Assembly (NCBI RefSeq): GCF_002875705.1
Contig: NZ_MCZZ01000133.1
Span: forward strand, 1 to 64,000
Length of the DNA stretch: 64,000 nt
From: Vibrio sp. 10N.261.45.E2
GTDB lineage: Bacteria > Pseudomonadota > Gammaproteobacteria > Enterobacterales > Vibrionaceae
Direction of reading: 5' to 3'
How positions within the stretch are numbered: the stretch's first letter is position 1; every line of letters begins with the position of its first letter. The notes beneath the pieces are model-generated. The model saw nothing but the letters and a program-made list of their open reading frames with translations. It ran no database searches and was not told the DNA's origin. A program made the position numbers and the translations under genes. Below, piece after piece: positions 51,487 to 60,676 of this stretch.

Positions 51487-52044
51487 TTAAACTTCCATCA
51501 ACTCTTTTTCTTTAGTTGCTAGAACTTCATCTACGTTCTTAACCGCAGCGTCAGTTAGCTTTTGAATTTCGTCTTGTGCTTTACGATCTTCGTCTTCAGA
51601 GATTTCTTTATCTTTAAGAAGCGCTTTTAGATCGCCATTCGCGTCACGACGGATGTTACGGATAGCAACACGGCCACCTTCAGCTTCGCCACGAACGATT
51701 TTAACTAGGTCTTTACGACGCTCTTCCGTTAGCGGTGGAAGTGGAACACGGATAACCGTCCCCGCAGACATAGGGTTTAGACCTAGGTCAGATGTTAGGA
51801 TTGCTTTTTCAACTAGAGGAGTCAGTGTTTTATCAAACACTGTGATAGCTAGTGTACGCGCATCTTCAGCGATAACGTTCGCTACTTGAGTCAAAGGTGT
51901 TGGAGCACCGTAGTACTCAACAGTAAGACCAGAAAGTAGGCTCGGGTGCGCACGACCTGTACGAATCTTTTGCAGGCTGTTTTTTAGTGCATCAACACTT
52001 TTTACCATGCGCTCTTGAGCGTCTTTTTTAATTTCGTTAATCAC
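51487..52044 (-). CDS. frr: Ribosome recycling factor
   Basis: Splits post-termination ribosomes together with EF-G. 185 residues, exactly the E. coli length, ending EKELMEV. A GTG start at 52044 is chosen because AAGGTG lies 7 bases upstream and the protein then begins [13 protein letters not shown]; a reading from 52074 adds ten unsupported residues. Signatures [10 protein letters not shown] and [13 protein letters not shown] are present. Confidence 0.97.
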   Translation of the reverse strand: MINEIKKDAQERMVKSVDALKNSLQKIRTGRAHPSLLSGLTVEYYGAPTPLTQVANVIAEDARTLAITVFDKTLTPLVEKAILTSDLGLNPMSAGTVIRVPLPPLTEERRKDLVKIVRGEAEGGRVAIRNIRRDANGDLKALLKDKEISEDEDRKAQDEIQKLTDAAVKNVDEVLATKEKELMEV

Positions 52045-52142
52045 AATTTCACCTTGATTATGTTCTTTCTTCAAGAAAGCTTTTTATTTGGAGTGATAAG
52101 GATAAGCTTACCAAAGTATAACACCTCAGTAAGCCCGAAAAA

Positions 52143-52874
52143 TTAGTCAGCGTCGCTGATTAATGTACCTTCAGTTTCACCCATAACCACGCGACGTAGT
52201 GCGCCTGGTTTATTCATGTTAAATACACGGATTGGCATTTTGTGATCACGTGCTAGCGTAAATGCAGCCAAGTCCATTACTTTCAGTTCTTTATCAAGAA
52301 CTGTGTTGTAAGACAACGTATCATACAGCTCTGCGTCTGGGTTTGCTACAGGGTCAGAAGTAAATACACCATCTACTTTTGTCGCTTTTAGAACTACGTC
52401 AGCTTCGATTTCGATACCACGTAGACATGCAGCAGAATCCGTAGTGAAGAATGGGTTACCAGTACCAGCAGAGAAGATCACAACACGACCTTGACGTAGT
52501 TGGCTGATTGCATCTGCCCAGTTGTAGTCGTCACACACACCTTTAAGAGGGATTGCTGACATTACACGTGCGTTTACGTAAGCACGGTGTAGAGCATCAC
52601 GCATTGCAAGGCCGTTCATTACCGTTGCAAGCATACCCATGTGGTCACCAACAACGCGGTTCATACCTGCTTCTGCAAGGCCTGCACCACGGAACAGGTT
52701 ACCGCCACCGATAACAACGCCCACTTGAACACCTAGTTCAACCAATTCTTTTACTTCTTGAGCCATACGATCAAGGATCGTCGGGTCAATACCAAAACCT
52801 TCTTCGCCTTGTAGTGCTTCACCGCTAAGTTTTAACAGAATACGTTGATACGCTGGTTTAGGGTTCGTAGTCAT
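52143..52874 (-). CDS. pyrH: UMP kinase
   Basis: Phosphorylates UMP to UDP; hexameric amino-acid-kinase fold. 243 residues (E. coli 241). [12 protein letters not shown] phosphate loop, [10 protein letters not shown], and [20 protein letters not shown]-site motifs. RBS AAGG. Between tsf and frr, the conserved order; a terminator-like hairpin separates it from tsf. Confidence 0.98.
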   Translation of the reverse strand: MTTNPKPAYQRILLKLSGEALQGEEGFGIDPTILDRMAQEVKELVELGVQVGVVIGGGNLFRGAGLAEAGMNRVVGDHMGMLATVMNGLAMRDALHRAYVNARVMSAIPLKGVCDDYNWADAISQLRQGRVVIFSAGTGNPFFTTDSAACLRGIEIEADVVLKATKVDGVFTSDPVANPDAELYDTLSYNTVLDKELKVMDLAAFTLARDHKMPIRVFNMNKPGALRRVVMGETEGTLISDAD

Positions 52875-52983
52875 GGAGTTTACCTTCCAAAGAGTTGATG
52901 ATTAACAGTCATGGATAAAAACTGAACATGTCAGTTCGCATTCATAACAGCTAACGTTGCAAGCAAAAATAATTCACTATTCA

Positions 52984-53012
52984 TAAAAAGACCGCAGCAT
53001 TTGCCACGGTCT
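52984..53012 (-). terminator. Intrinsic terminator after tsf
   Basis: AGACCG/CGGTCT stem, 12-base loop that can extend the pairing, then T5 on the minus strand. Confidence 0.75.
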
Positions 53013-53035
53013 CTTTTCAAACAATACGCTAAGGA

Positions 53036-53881
53036 TTAACCTTTTTGTACCGCTGCAACTTCGTCAGCAAAGCTCATTTCAGCTGCTTTCTCGATGCCTT
53101 CACCAACTTCTAGACGTACGAAGTTAGATACTGAAGCGCCTTTCTCTTTAAGGATAGCACCAACAGTTTGCTTAGGCTCCATGATGAAAGCTTGACCAGT
53201 TAGAGAGATTTCGCCCGTGAATTTCTTCATACGGCCAACAACCATTTTCTCTGCGATTTCAGCTGGTTTGCCTTCGTTCATAGCGATTTCAACTTGAACT
53301 GCTTTCTCTTTAGCAACTACGTCTGCAGGTACGTCTTCTGGGTTTAGGAACTCAGGACGTGATGCAGCAACGTGCATTGCAACGTGCTTAAGAGTTTCAG
53401 CTTCGCCTTCACCAGCAACAACAACACCGATTTTCTCACCGTGACGGTAAGAAGCTAGTGCAACACCAGAAACGTATTGTACGCGACGGATGTTGATGTT
53501 TTCGCCGATTTTTGCAACTAGAGCAACACGAGTCTCTTCGAACTGTGCTTGTAGCTCTTCAACAGTAGCTTGAGAAGCTACTGCAGCAGCTGCAACTTCT
53601 TCTGCGAATGCAGTGAAGTTAGCATCTTTTGCTACGAAGTCAGTTTGGCAGTTAACTTCAAGAAGAGCAGCTACGCCGTTCTCTTCTTTGATGATGATTG
53701 CGCCTTCAGCAGCAACGTTACCAGCTTTCTTAGCTGCTTTCGCTGCGCCAGACTTACGCATGTTTTCAATTGCTAGTTCGATGTCAGCGTTTGCTTCTAC
53801 AAGCGCTTTCTTACATTCCATCATGCCAGCGCCAGTGCGCTCGCGAAGTTCTTTAACTAGAGCTGCAGTTACAGTTGCCAT
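53036..53881 (-). CDS. tsf: Elongation factor Ts
   Basis: Nucleotide exchange factor for EF-Tu. 281 residues (E. coli 283); N-terminal UBA-like domain ([16 protein letters not shown]), the CQTDFVAKD segment that inserts into EF-Tu, and the dimer core. RBS GAGGA. Follows rpsB after a strong hairpin, as in E. coli. Confidence 0.98.
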   Translation of the reverse strand: MATVTAALVKELRERTGAGMMECKKALVEANADIELAIENMRKSGAAKAAKKAGNVAAEGAIIIKEENGVAALLEVNCQTDFVAKDANFTAFAEEVAAAAVASQATVEELQAQFEETRVALVAKIGENINIRRVQYVSGVALASYRHGEKIGVVVAGEGEAETLKHVAMHVAASRPEFLNPEDVPADVVAKEKAVQVEIAMNEGKPAEIAEKMVVGRMKKFTGEISLTGQAFIMEPKQTVGAILKEKGASVSNFVRLEVGEGIEKAAEMSFADEVAAVQKG

Positions 53882-53912
53882 TCTCTATTCCTCAGTAAAT
53901 TCTAAAAAAGAT

Positions 53913-53943
53913 AAAAAACAGGGGCCTAATTAATTGGCCCCTG
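53913..53943 (-). terminator. Attenuator/terminator between rpsB and tsf
   Basis: CAGGGGCC/GGCCCCTG with a 9-base loop and T6 on the minus strand. The equivalent E. coli gap is known to attenuate rpsB transcription into tsf. Confidence 0.85.
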
Positions 53944-54019
53944 ATATTGACTGTATTCAGTCCGTTAAGCCACCGATTATGACCGCTTAATATGAACTAA
54001 ATATGGCTCAGAGCCGCTA

Positions 54020-54751
54020 TTATTCAGCTTCTACAAAACCGTCTTTTTCAGCAGCTACAGCAGCAACATCTTTGTTGCGACCTTCTTTAACCGCGTCTGC
54101 AGCAGCATTTAGGTAAAGCTGTACTGCACGGATTGCATCGTCGTTACCTGGGATAACGAAGTCAACACCGTCTGGGTTAGAGTTAGTATCAACTACAGCG
54201 TAAACTGGGATACCTAGGTTGTTTGCTTCTTTAACTGCGATGTGTTCGTGATCAGCATCGATTACGAATAGAGCGTCTGGAAGGCCGCCCATGTTCTTGA
54301 TACCACCAAGAGATTTCTCTAGCTTCTCCATTTCACGAGTACGCATTAGAGCTTCTTTCTTAGTAAGCTTGTCGAAAGTACCGTCTTGAGCTTGCGCTTC
54401 AAGTTCTTTCAGACGCTTGATAGACTGACGAACAGTTTTGTAGTTCGTTAGCATACCGCCTAACCAGCGGTTGTTAACGTAGAACTGGTTGCTGTTGATA
54501 GCAGCTTCTTTAACAGCTTCAGATGCAGCGCGCTTAGTACCAACAAAAAGAACTTTACCTTTCTTCTCGCCAACTTTAGCGATTTCAGCTAGAGCTTCGT
54601 TGAACATTGGTACAGTTTTTTCTAGGTTGATGATATGTACTTTGTTACGAGCACCAAAGATGAATGGCTTCATTTTTGGGTTCCAGTAACGAGTTTGGTG
54701 ACCGAAGTGAACACCAGCTTTAAGCATATCGCGCATTGATACAGTTGCCAT
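54020..54751 (-). CDS. rpsB: 30S ribosomal protein S2
   Basis: Small-subunit ribosomal protein, 243 residues. Start [23 protein letters not shown] at 54751 with GAGGA 7 bases upstream; the longer frame to 54784 runs into the leader. [17 protein letters not shown] and [18 protein letters not shown] are typical. It is the first gene of the long minus-strand cluster, with a structured leader that probably mediates S2 autorepression. Confidence 0.98.
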   Translation of the reverse strand: MATVSMRDMLKAGVHFGHQTRYWNPKMKPFIFGARNKVHIINLEKTVPMFNEALAEIAKVGEKKGKVLFVGTKRAASEAVKEAAINSNQFYVNNRWLGGMLTNYKTVRQSIKRLKELEAQAQDGTFDKLTKKEALMRTREMEKLEKSLGGIKNMGGLPDALFVIDADHEHIAVKEANNLGIPVYAVVDTNSNPDGVDFVIPGNDDAIRAVQLYLNAAADAVKEGRNKDVAAVAAEKDGFVEAE

Positions 54752-54943
54752 TTTAAAATCCTCTATGGGGTTAGGCCTCCACATCCCCCATGAATCCGAC
54801 CCCTAACAACTAACCACTTTTCAGCCGTTATCTGTGTTGTTGAGGCACCCCGGAACATGTGTCGGAATGTGTGTGATTTAAAGAAATAAGTTAGTGGACA
54901 CAAAGCTTGTTTCGCCTATTGGAGAAAACAGTCCTGATGTCCG
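54752..54943 (-). promoter_or_regulatory. rpsB 5' leader (probable S2 autoregulatory element)
   Basis: About 190 nt from the predicted start site to the rpsB ATG. It can fold into hairpins, e.g. CCTAAC (54802-54807) with GTTAGG (54770-54775) just before the SD, and AACAAC with GTTGTT further up. In E. coli and other gammaproteobacteria the rpsB leader binds S2 to repress both rpsB and tsf; that this leader does so is inference from position and structure. Confidence 0.5.
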
Positions 54944-54949
54944 GCGCGC

Positions 54950-54958
54950 TTTATACCA
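54950..54958 (-). promoter_or_regulatory. rpsB promoter -10
   Basis: Extended -10 TGGTATAAA on the minus strand, followed by the GC-rich discriminator GCGCGCC typical of stringently controlled ribosomal promoters; no good -35 hexamer. Confidence 0.6.
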
Positions 54959-55134
54959 TATTTTGTCTATCTATGGCTAGAAAAAATTCTAAACATGGCG
55001 ACTGCTATACTGATCCTTAACGGCGAATTTTACCTATAAATAGTGTCGCTATTCATTCACTTCTGCGTCAATAAATCGGACACAATTGACTCGGGTTGAT
55101 CAGTATCCACCAGCTTTGTATGGACATGGGAATG

Positions 55135-55162
55135 TTGCGCTAAAATGCTGTACTGATAGAAT
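55135..55162 (+). promoter_or_regulatory. Candidate map promoter
   Basis: TTGCGC, 16-base spacer, TAGAAT preceded by TGA (extended -10). About 45 bp before the map ATG. The region between this and the rpsB promoter shows no other feature. Confidence 0.5.
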
Positions 55163-55208
55163 AGCCCCAATATGCACACTTAGGTGCTACCAAATTAAGA
55201 GATATGCA

Positions 55209-56087
55209 ATGGCTGTAAAAATTAAAACTGCTGAAGAAATCGAGAAAATGCGCGTCGCTGGCAAGCTAGCTTCTGAAATTCTAGAGATGATCGAACCTCA
55301 TATTCAAGTGGGTACAACGACAGAAGAGCTAAACCAAATCTGCCACGAGTACGCTTTAGAAAGAGGCGCATACTCAGCACCACTTGATTACCACGGTTTT
55401 CCTAAGTCAATCTGTACGTCTATCAACCACATTGTTTGTCACGGTATTCCAGCATTACAAGATGAAACTGGCAGCACAGGTCAATTCAAGCCTGCAGTGC
55501 TAAAAGATGGCGACATCCTGAACGTTGATATAACGGTAATCATCCCTGATGACGAAAACGCAGATCTAAGCACTCGTCCACAAGGTTACCACGGTGACAC
55601 ATCTAAGATGTTCCTTGTGGGTGAAGTTTCACCAGCAAACAAGCGTCTATGCATGGTTGCTCAAGAAGCGCTTTACGAAGGCATGCGCCAAGTTAAGCCA
55701 GGTGTTCAACTTGGTCAAATCGGTACTGCTATCGAGAAGTACATCAAGACCAACAACAAGAACAACCCACGCGCTAAGTTCTCTATTGTAAAAGATTACT
55801 GTGGTCACGGCATTGGTTCTGAGTTCCACGAAGACCCACAAGTGGTTCACTACAAAAACAACGACCGTACAGTGCTTAAAGCGGGTATGTGTTTCACTAT
55901 CGAGCCAATGATCAACGCAGGTAAGTTTGGCTGTCGTCTTGATGACCAAGATAGCTGGACTGTATATACAGCAGATAGTAAGAACTCAGCTCAGTGGGAG
56001 CACACTCTAGTTGTAACAGATACGGGTTGTGAAGTACTCACACTACGCAGCGATGATACGATCCCACGTATCATGAAGAACGCTTAG
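55209..56087 (+). CDS. map: Methionine aminopeptidase type I
   Basis: Removes N-terminal Met from nascent proteins. 292 residues, about 28 longer than E. coli Map (264). Metal ligands Asp107, Asp130, His200, Glu232 and Glu264 are intact, and His79 is the catalytic histidine. The excess lies mainly in two insertions, around residues 84-97 (DETGSTGQFKPAV) and 113-126 (PDDENADLSTRPQ), which fall just before and inside the first metal strand. The ATG at 55209 with AAGAG upstream gives the conserved start; a reading from 55086 covers the promoter. Divergent from rpsB as in E. coli. Confidence 0.96.
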   Translation: MAVKIKTAEEIEKMRVAGKLASEILEMIEPHIQVGTTTEELNQICHEYALERGAYSAPLDYHGFPKSICTSINHIVCHGIPALQDETGSTGQFKPAVLKDGDILNVDITVIIPDDENADLSTRPQGYHGDTSKMFLVGEVSPANKRLCMVAQEALYEGMRQVKPGVQLGQIGTAIEKYIKTNNKNNPRAKFSIVKDYCGHGIGSEFHEDPQVVHYKNNDRTVLKAGMCFTIEPMINAGKFGCRLDDQDSWTVYTADSKNSAQWEHTLVVTDTGCEVLTLRSDDTIPRIMKNA

Positions 56088-56120
56088 TTCACCGAACTGA
56101 ACACATCAGCCTTTTAAAAG

Positions 56121-56147
56121 TATCCTCGCATTGTCGAGGATATTTTT
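56121..56147 (+). terminator. Intrinsic terminator of map
   Basis: ATCCTCG/CGAGGAT stem, 5-6-base loop, then ATTTTTT. Confidence 0.85.
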
Positions 56148-56227
56148 TATCCGCTCAATTTCGATTTTCCATCAGCTTCTGTTAAATTGTTTACTATTCT
56201 CATTTGCTTGCACGGATAGCAGACCAT

Positions 56228-58849
56228 ATGCCTTATCAATGCCCTCTTACGTTCAATGACGAACAAATTGAAATCTGCGAATTAAAAAATCAACTCGAGA
56301 TCTTCACGCAGTATCAAAAAAATGAATTTCTGAATCACCATCCAGTCACCGATTTGGTTTTACTGCGCTCCGAATATATGGATTTACTTCTCAATCGTTT
56401 GTGGGAGCATTTCGGATTCAACAAACTGCCTCATATTGCCCTTGTCGCAGTGGGCGGCTATGGCCGTGGTGAACTTCATCCTTTGTCTGACATTGATATC
56501 CTTATCGTCTCGCAAAAAACATTGCCACCAGCCTTGGGGGAGAAAGTAAGCCAATTCATCACCCTACTCTGGGATCTAAGATTAGAAGTCGGCCACGCGG
56601 TGCGTACCATTGCCGAATGTCTTGAGATCGGTATTGATGATTTGACCGTTGCGACCAACCTGCAAGAGTCTCGATTACTGTGTGGTAGTGAAGACACCTT
56701 TCAAGAACTGAAGCTGAAGATTCATTCGGATTCATTTTGGCCTAGTGAAACCTTCTACAAGGCTAAAATTCAAGAGCAGAGAGAGCGCCACGCTCGCTAC
56801 CACGATACCACTTACAATCTAGAGCCGGACATCAAATCAACTCCAGGCGGGCTCAGAGACATCCATACCCTGAGTTGGGTTGCGCGTCGCCACTTTGGTG
56901 CGACCTCTTTGTTAGAAATGAGTAAGTATGGTTTTCTTACCGATGCGGAATACCGTGAGCTAGTGGAGTGTCAAGATTTCCTATGGCGCGTCCGTTTTGC
57001 TCTGCACATTGAACTGCGCCGTTACGACAACCGCCTCACTTTCGCTCACCAAGCTCAAGTTGCAGAACACCTAGGTTATACCGGCGAAGGAAATCGTGGC
57101 GTCGAGATGATGATGAAAGAGTTCTACCGAACCCTTCGTCGCGTGGCAGAACTCAATAAGATGCTGCTTAAGCTGTTCGATCAAGCGATCATCAATGGCG
57201 GTCAGACCCAAGAAGCAGAGATTCTCGACAATGACTTCCAGCGCCGAGGTTCGTTGATAGAAGCGCGCAAGCCTGCCCTATTCCAGGCGAGGCCGGAAAC
57301 CATTCTCGATATGTTTATCCATATTGCCAATGACTCATCCATCGAAGGCGTTAGCCCTCCAACATTACGACAACTACGTACAGCACGTCGCAGGCTCAAC
57401 CGCTTCCTGCATACTATTCCTGAAGCGCGTGAGAAATTTATGACCTTGGTTCGCCACCCCAATGCATTGCACAAAGCGTTTAGCTTGATGCACAAATTGG
57501 GCGTGCTCTCGGCGTATCTACCGCAGTGGAGCCAGATCGTCGGCCAGATGCAATTCGACCTGTTCCATGTTTATACCGTGGATGAGCACAGTATTCGCCT
57601 ACTCAAGCACATCAACCGCTTTGGTCAAATCGAAAACCACGACAAGCACCCTATCTGTTGTGAAGTGTACCCACGGGTACAGAAGAAAGAGTTGCTAATC
57701 CTTGCAGCCATCTTCCACGACATCGGTAAAGGCCGTGGCGGAGATCACTCAGAAATTGGAGCGGTTGAGGCTTATTCTTTCTGTATCGAACATGGGTTAT
57801 CAAAACCTGAAGCAAAACAAGTCGCCTGGTTGGTACAAAATCATTTGTTGATGTCAGTAACGGCTCAACGTCGTGATATCTACGACCCAGATGTGATCAC
57901 CGAATTCGCAAAAAAAGTTCGTGATGAGGAATCACTCGAACTACTGGTCTGCTTAACCGTAGCCGACATCTGTGCGACGAACCCTGAGTTATGGAACAGC
58001 TGGAAACGCACCCTACTCGCAGAACTATTCCACTCTACACAGCGAGCACTGCGCCGCGGCTTGGAAAACCCTGTCGATGTTAGAGACCGTATTCGTCACA
58101 ATCAACAAATGGCATCGGCACTATTGCGTAAAGAAGGCTTCACCGCTCGTGAAATTGAAGTGCTGTGGCAGCGCTTCAAAGCCGATTACTTCTTACGTCA
58201 TACACACAAGCAAATTGCTTGGCATTGTGAGCACTTACTTCGCTTGGAAGACCCAAGTCAACCTTTAGTGTTAATCAGCAAAAAGGCGACACGTGGCGGC
58301 ACTGAAGTATTCGTTTACTGCAGAGACCAAGCCGCATTGTTTGCGACCGTCGTTGCCGAGCTTGACAGACGCAACTTTAATGTTCATGACGCTCAGGTTA
58401 TGGCGAGCAAAGATGGTCATGTTCTGGATACCTTTATCGTGCTGGATCAGCATGGCAAGGCGATTGACGAAGCAAGACATAAAGCGGTCGCAAAACATCT
58501 GACCCATGTTCTAGCCGATGGTCGCCCAACGAAGATTAAGACACGTCGCACGCCACGTAACTTGCAGCACTTTAAGGTAAAAACCTTAGTTGAGTTTCTA
58601 CCAACTAAGAGCAAGAAACGCACCCTGATGGAATTAAGAGCCCTTGATACGCCGGGGTTATTAGCTCAAGTCGGTGCAACCTTTGCGGAACTAGACATCA
58701 ACTTACACGGAGCCAAAATCACCACCATCGGCGAACGTGCAGAGGATTTGTTTATTCTGACCAGTGACACCGGCGGGCGACTTTCTGAAGAACAAGAACA
58801 GGCACTAAGAGAGCGATTAACCGAGCACGTTTCGGAACTCGCACCTTAG
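56228..58849 (+). CDS. glnD: PII uridylyltransferase/uridylyl-removing enzyme
   Basis: Nitrogen sensor that uridylylates GlnB when glutamine is low and deuridylylates it when high. 873 residues: nucleotidyltransferase motif GGYGRGELHPLSDID with Asp88 and Asp90, HD hydrolase domain (HDIGKGRGGDHSEIGA, near residue 500), and two C-terminal ACT domains (about 690-770 and 800-873) that bind glutamine. The ATG at 56228 is preferred to a TTG at 56204. The target glnB is at 33 kb in this window. Preceded by a map terminator. Confidence 0.97.
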   Translation: MPYQCPLTFNDEQIEICELKNQLEIFTQYQKNEFLNHHPVTDLVLLRSEYMDLLLNRLWEHFGFNKLPHIALVAVGGYGRGELHPLSDIDILIVSQKTLPPALGEKVSQFITLLWDLRLEVGHAVRTIAECLEIGIDDLTVATNLQESRLLCGSEDTFQELKLKIHSDSFWPSETFYKAKIQEQRERHARYHDTTYNLEPDIKSTPGGLRDIHTLSWVARRHFGATSLLEMSKYGFLTDAEYRELVECQDFLWRVRFALHIELRRYDNRLTFAHQAQVAEHLGYTGEGNRGVEMMMKEFYRTLRRVAELNKMLLKLFDQAIINGGQTQEAEILDNDFQRRGSLIEARKPALFQARPETILDMFIHIANDSSIEGVSPPTLRQLRTARRRLNRFLHTIPEAREKFMTLVRHPNALHKAFSLMHKLGVLSAYLPQWSQIVGQMQFDLFHVYTVDEHSIRLLKHINRFGQIENHDKHPICCEVYPRVQKKELLILAAIFHDIGKGRGGDHSEIGAVEAYSFCIEHGLSKPEAKQVAWLVQNHLLMSVTAQRRDIYDPDVITEFAKKVRDEESLELLVCLTVADICATNPELWNSWKRTLLAELFHSTQRALRRGLENPVDVRDRIRHNQQMASALLRKEGFTAREIEVLWQRFKADYFLRHTHKQIAWHCEHLLRLEDPSQPLVLISKKATRGGTEVFVYCRDQAALFATVVAELDRRNFNVHDAQVMASKDGHVLDTFIVLDQHGKAIDEARHKAVAKHLTHVLADGRPTKIKTRRTPRNLQHFKVKTLVEFLPTKSKKRTLMELRALDTPGLLAQVGATFAELDINLHGAKITTIGERAEDLFILTSDTGGRLSEEQEQALRERLTEHVSELAP

Positions 58850-59030
58850 AAAGCGAATTCAGTCTATCAGCAGGTTTAAAAACTAAATAAGAGTGGGTAA
58901 AGATAGAGAGCGATCTTGCCCACAACTTACAATCAATTCACAGATATCAACTATCTAGCTCGTCGTTAGGCTGCTACATTGATCAAGTCAATTACATAAA
59001 AGTATTACATTCATAACCTAGAGGTCGCTT

Positions 59031-59414
59031 ATGTATCCAAACCTCACTGGCTTAGGTATCCACGAACCTAAACAGATTGAACGTTACTCCCTTCGCCAAG
59101 AAGCTCACAAAGATATTCTGAAAATTTACTTTCGTAAGCAGAAAGGTGAACTGTTCGCGAAAAGCGTTAAGTTTAAGTACCCACGACAAGTAAAAAGTGT
59201 GCTTGTTAGCGGTGGCAATAATCAATACAAAGAAGTGACCGAGATTAACCGCAACCTCACTCTTGTGATTGATGAACTCAACAAGATCACCAAACCGACG
59301 CCAACGGCTGAGGTGGATGTGAAGCAGAAGATCCTTACCGACTTACGCCACCTAGAGAAAGTGGTATCAAGTAAGATCGCTGAGATCGAAGCTGATCTAG
59401 AAAAGCTAAAATGA
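59031..59414 (+). CDS. DUF3461 family protein
   Basis: 127 residues, mostly helical and charged, with [24 protein letters not shown] and [15 protein letters not shown], the DUF3461 hallmark; C-terminal coiled coil. Cytoplasmic; function unknown. It follows glnD by 181 bp, which contain a possible promoter (TTGATC-N18-TATTAC) and a weak hairpin without a T-run near 58892-58923. RBS AGAGG. Confidence 0.85.
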   Translation: MYPNLTGLGIHEPKQIERYSLRQEAHKDILKIYFRKQKGELFAKSVKFKYPRQVKSVLVSGGNNQYKEVTEINRNLTLVIDELNKITKPTPTAEVDVKQKILTDLRHLEKVVSSKIAEIEADLEKLK

Positions 59415-59475
59415 TCTCGAGAATAAACAACTAGCGAGCACGATTAGTTGTTGCGCTCAGATCACACAGACATTA

Positions 59476-59509
59476 AAAAGGGCTGATATCACTATCAGCC
59501 CTTTGTTTT
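59476..59509. terminator. Bidirectional terminator, DUF3461/truC
   Basis: AAAAAGGGCTGATA/TATCAGCCCTTTG stem with a TCAC loop; T-rich tails on both strands. Confidence 0.88.
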
Positions 59510-59525
59510 ACTCTACTTTCTATGC

Positions 59526-60275
59526 TTACTTAGACGAACATGCTTTAGCATCGATTAAGTTAGTATCCCACTCAAAGGTTTCAAACAACCTTAGCCAAGT
59601 TTCATCGAGGTTGGCTTTCATCACCAACTCTTCTTTAGTAAAAGGATGAATGAAGCGTAACTCAGAAGCATGCAACAACAAACGGTGCGAATCTAAATCA
59701 TCACGGAACAATCGGTTATGTTTACCATCACCATGTGAAGTATCGCCCACAATTGGGTGTCTTAGATGAGCCATGTGACGACGCAATTGATGCTTGCGGC
59801 CGGTCTTTGGCATCATCTCAACCAAGCAATAACGGCTAGTTGGAAAACGTCCTATTGAGTATGGCACTTCCACTTTTGCTAGCGGTTCATAAACCGTCAC
59901 AGCCTCTTGCGCTTCTTTGTCTTCTTTCGCGAACTTATCTGCGATCTTATCTAACTCAACCTTTAGCGCGTAATCAAGCGTATCGCCCTCTTCTATCCAG
60001 CCACGAACAATCGCATGATAGGTTTTTTGCATCTCATGATTAGCAAACATTGGCATTACCTCAGAGGCAACCTCACTCGATAACGCAAACACCAGCACGC
60101 CAGATGTCGGTCTGTCTAAACGATGTAGTGGGAATACGTGTTGACCAATTTGATCGCGCAATGTCTGCATAACAAATTGCGTTTCGTGTTTATCCAACCA
60201 TGAACGGTGCACTAGCATGCCAGCGGGCTTATTCACCGCGACAAAAAACTCATCTTGATAAATGATCTCTAACAT
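59526..60275 (-). CDS. truC: tRNA pseudouridine(65) synthase TruC
   Basis: RluA-family enzyme isomerising U65 in tRNA-Ile1 and tRNA-Asp. 249 residues; catalytic Asp54 in HRLDRPTSG, plus YRVLELMPKTGRKHQLRRH-type VEMMPKTGRKHQLRR. The ATG at 60275 overlaps the yqcC stop by one base (TAATG), so translation is coupled; an upstream ATG three codons earlier is less likely. The yqcC-truC pair is conserved in E. coli, where csrB also lies close by. Confidence 0.95.
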   Translation of the reverse strand: MLEIIYQDEFFVAVNKPAGMLVHRSWLDKHETQFVMQTLRDQIGQHVFPLHRLDRPTSGVLVFALSSEVASEVMPMFANHEMQKTYHAIVRGWIEEGDTLDYALKVELDKIADKFAKEDKEAQEAVTVYEPLAKVEVPYSIGRFPTSRYCLVEMMPKTGRKHQLRRHMAHLRHPIVGDTSHGDGKHNRLFRDDLDSHRLLLHASELRFIHPFTKEELVMKANLDETWLRLFETFEWDTNLIDAKACSSK

Positions 60276-60589
60276 TACGCGCATACCTCATCAATATTCT
60301 GAATCGTCACTAGCAGTTCGGCCTTGTCTGCCTCATTTTTCCATACTTCACCAAAGTAAGGATGAATCGCAAAGCCCTTTGGTAAGCTCATTTGTGCATC
60401 CATCATTGCGTTGATCTTAACGATGAAGATCCACTGTAACCATTCTTCAGGTTGCAGAGAATCAATCGCGAAAGGCTCAACACTGGCCAGAGCTTCGTCC
60501 GAAGGTGGAACATCACTCCACAGCGAACATTGGCGCATTTGTTGTTCTAATTGTTGAAGTAAAGGAGGTAACTTTGTGGCAGCTGTCAT
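60275..60589 (-). CDS. yqcC: YqcC (DUF446) protein
   Basis: 104-residue small helical cytoplasmic protein of unknown function; EQQMRQCSLW, FAIDSLQPEEWLQWIFI and LPKGFAIHPYFGEVW are the DUF446 motifs. First gene of the yqcC-truC unit. An AAAGGAGG-like run lies on the opposite strand and is not its SD; SD is weak. Confidence 0.92.
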   Translation of the reverse strand: MTAATKLPPLLQQLEQQMRQCSLWSDVPPSDEALASVEPFAIDSLQPEEWLQWIFIVKINAMMDAQMSLPKGFAIHPYFGEVWKNEADKAELLVTIQNIDEVCA

Positions 60590-60676
60590 TTTTCACCAAG
60601 TTATTTATCTAGTGACCTTGAAATTGGGGCATAGAGTACCATCTATTTAGGAAAGAAAGTTAGGAGCTTTATTACT

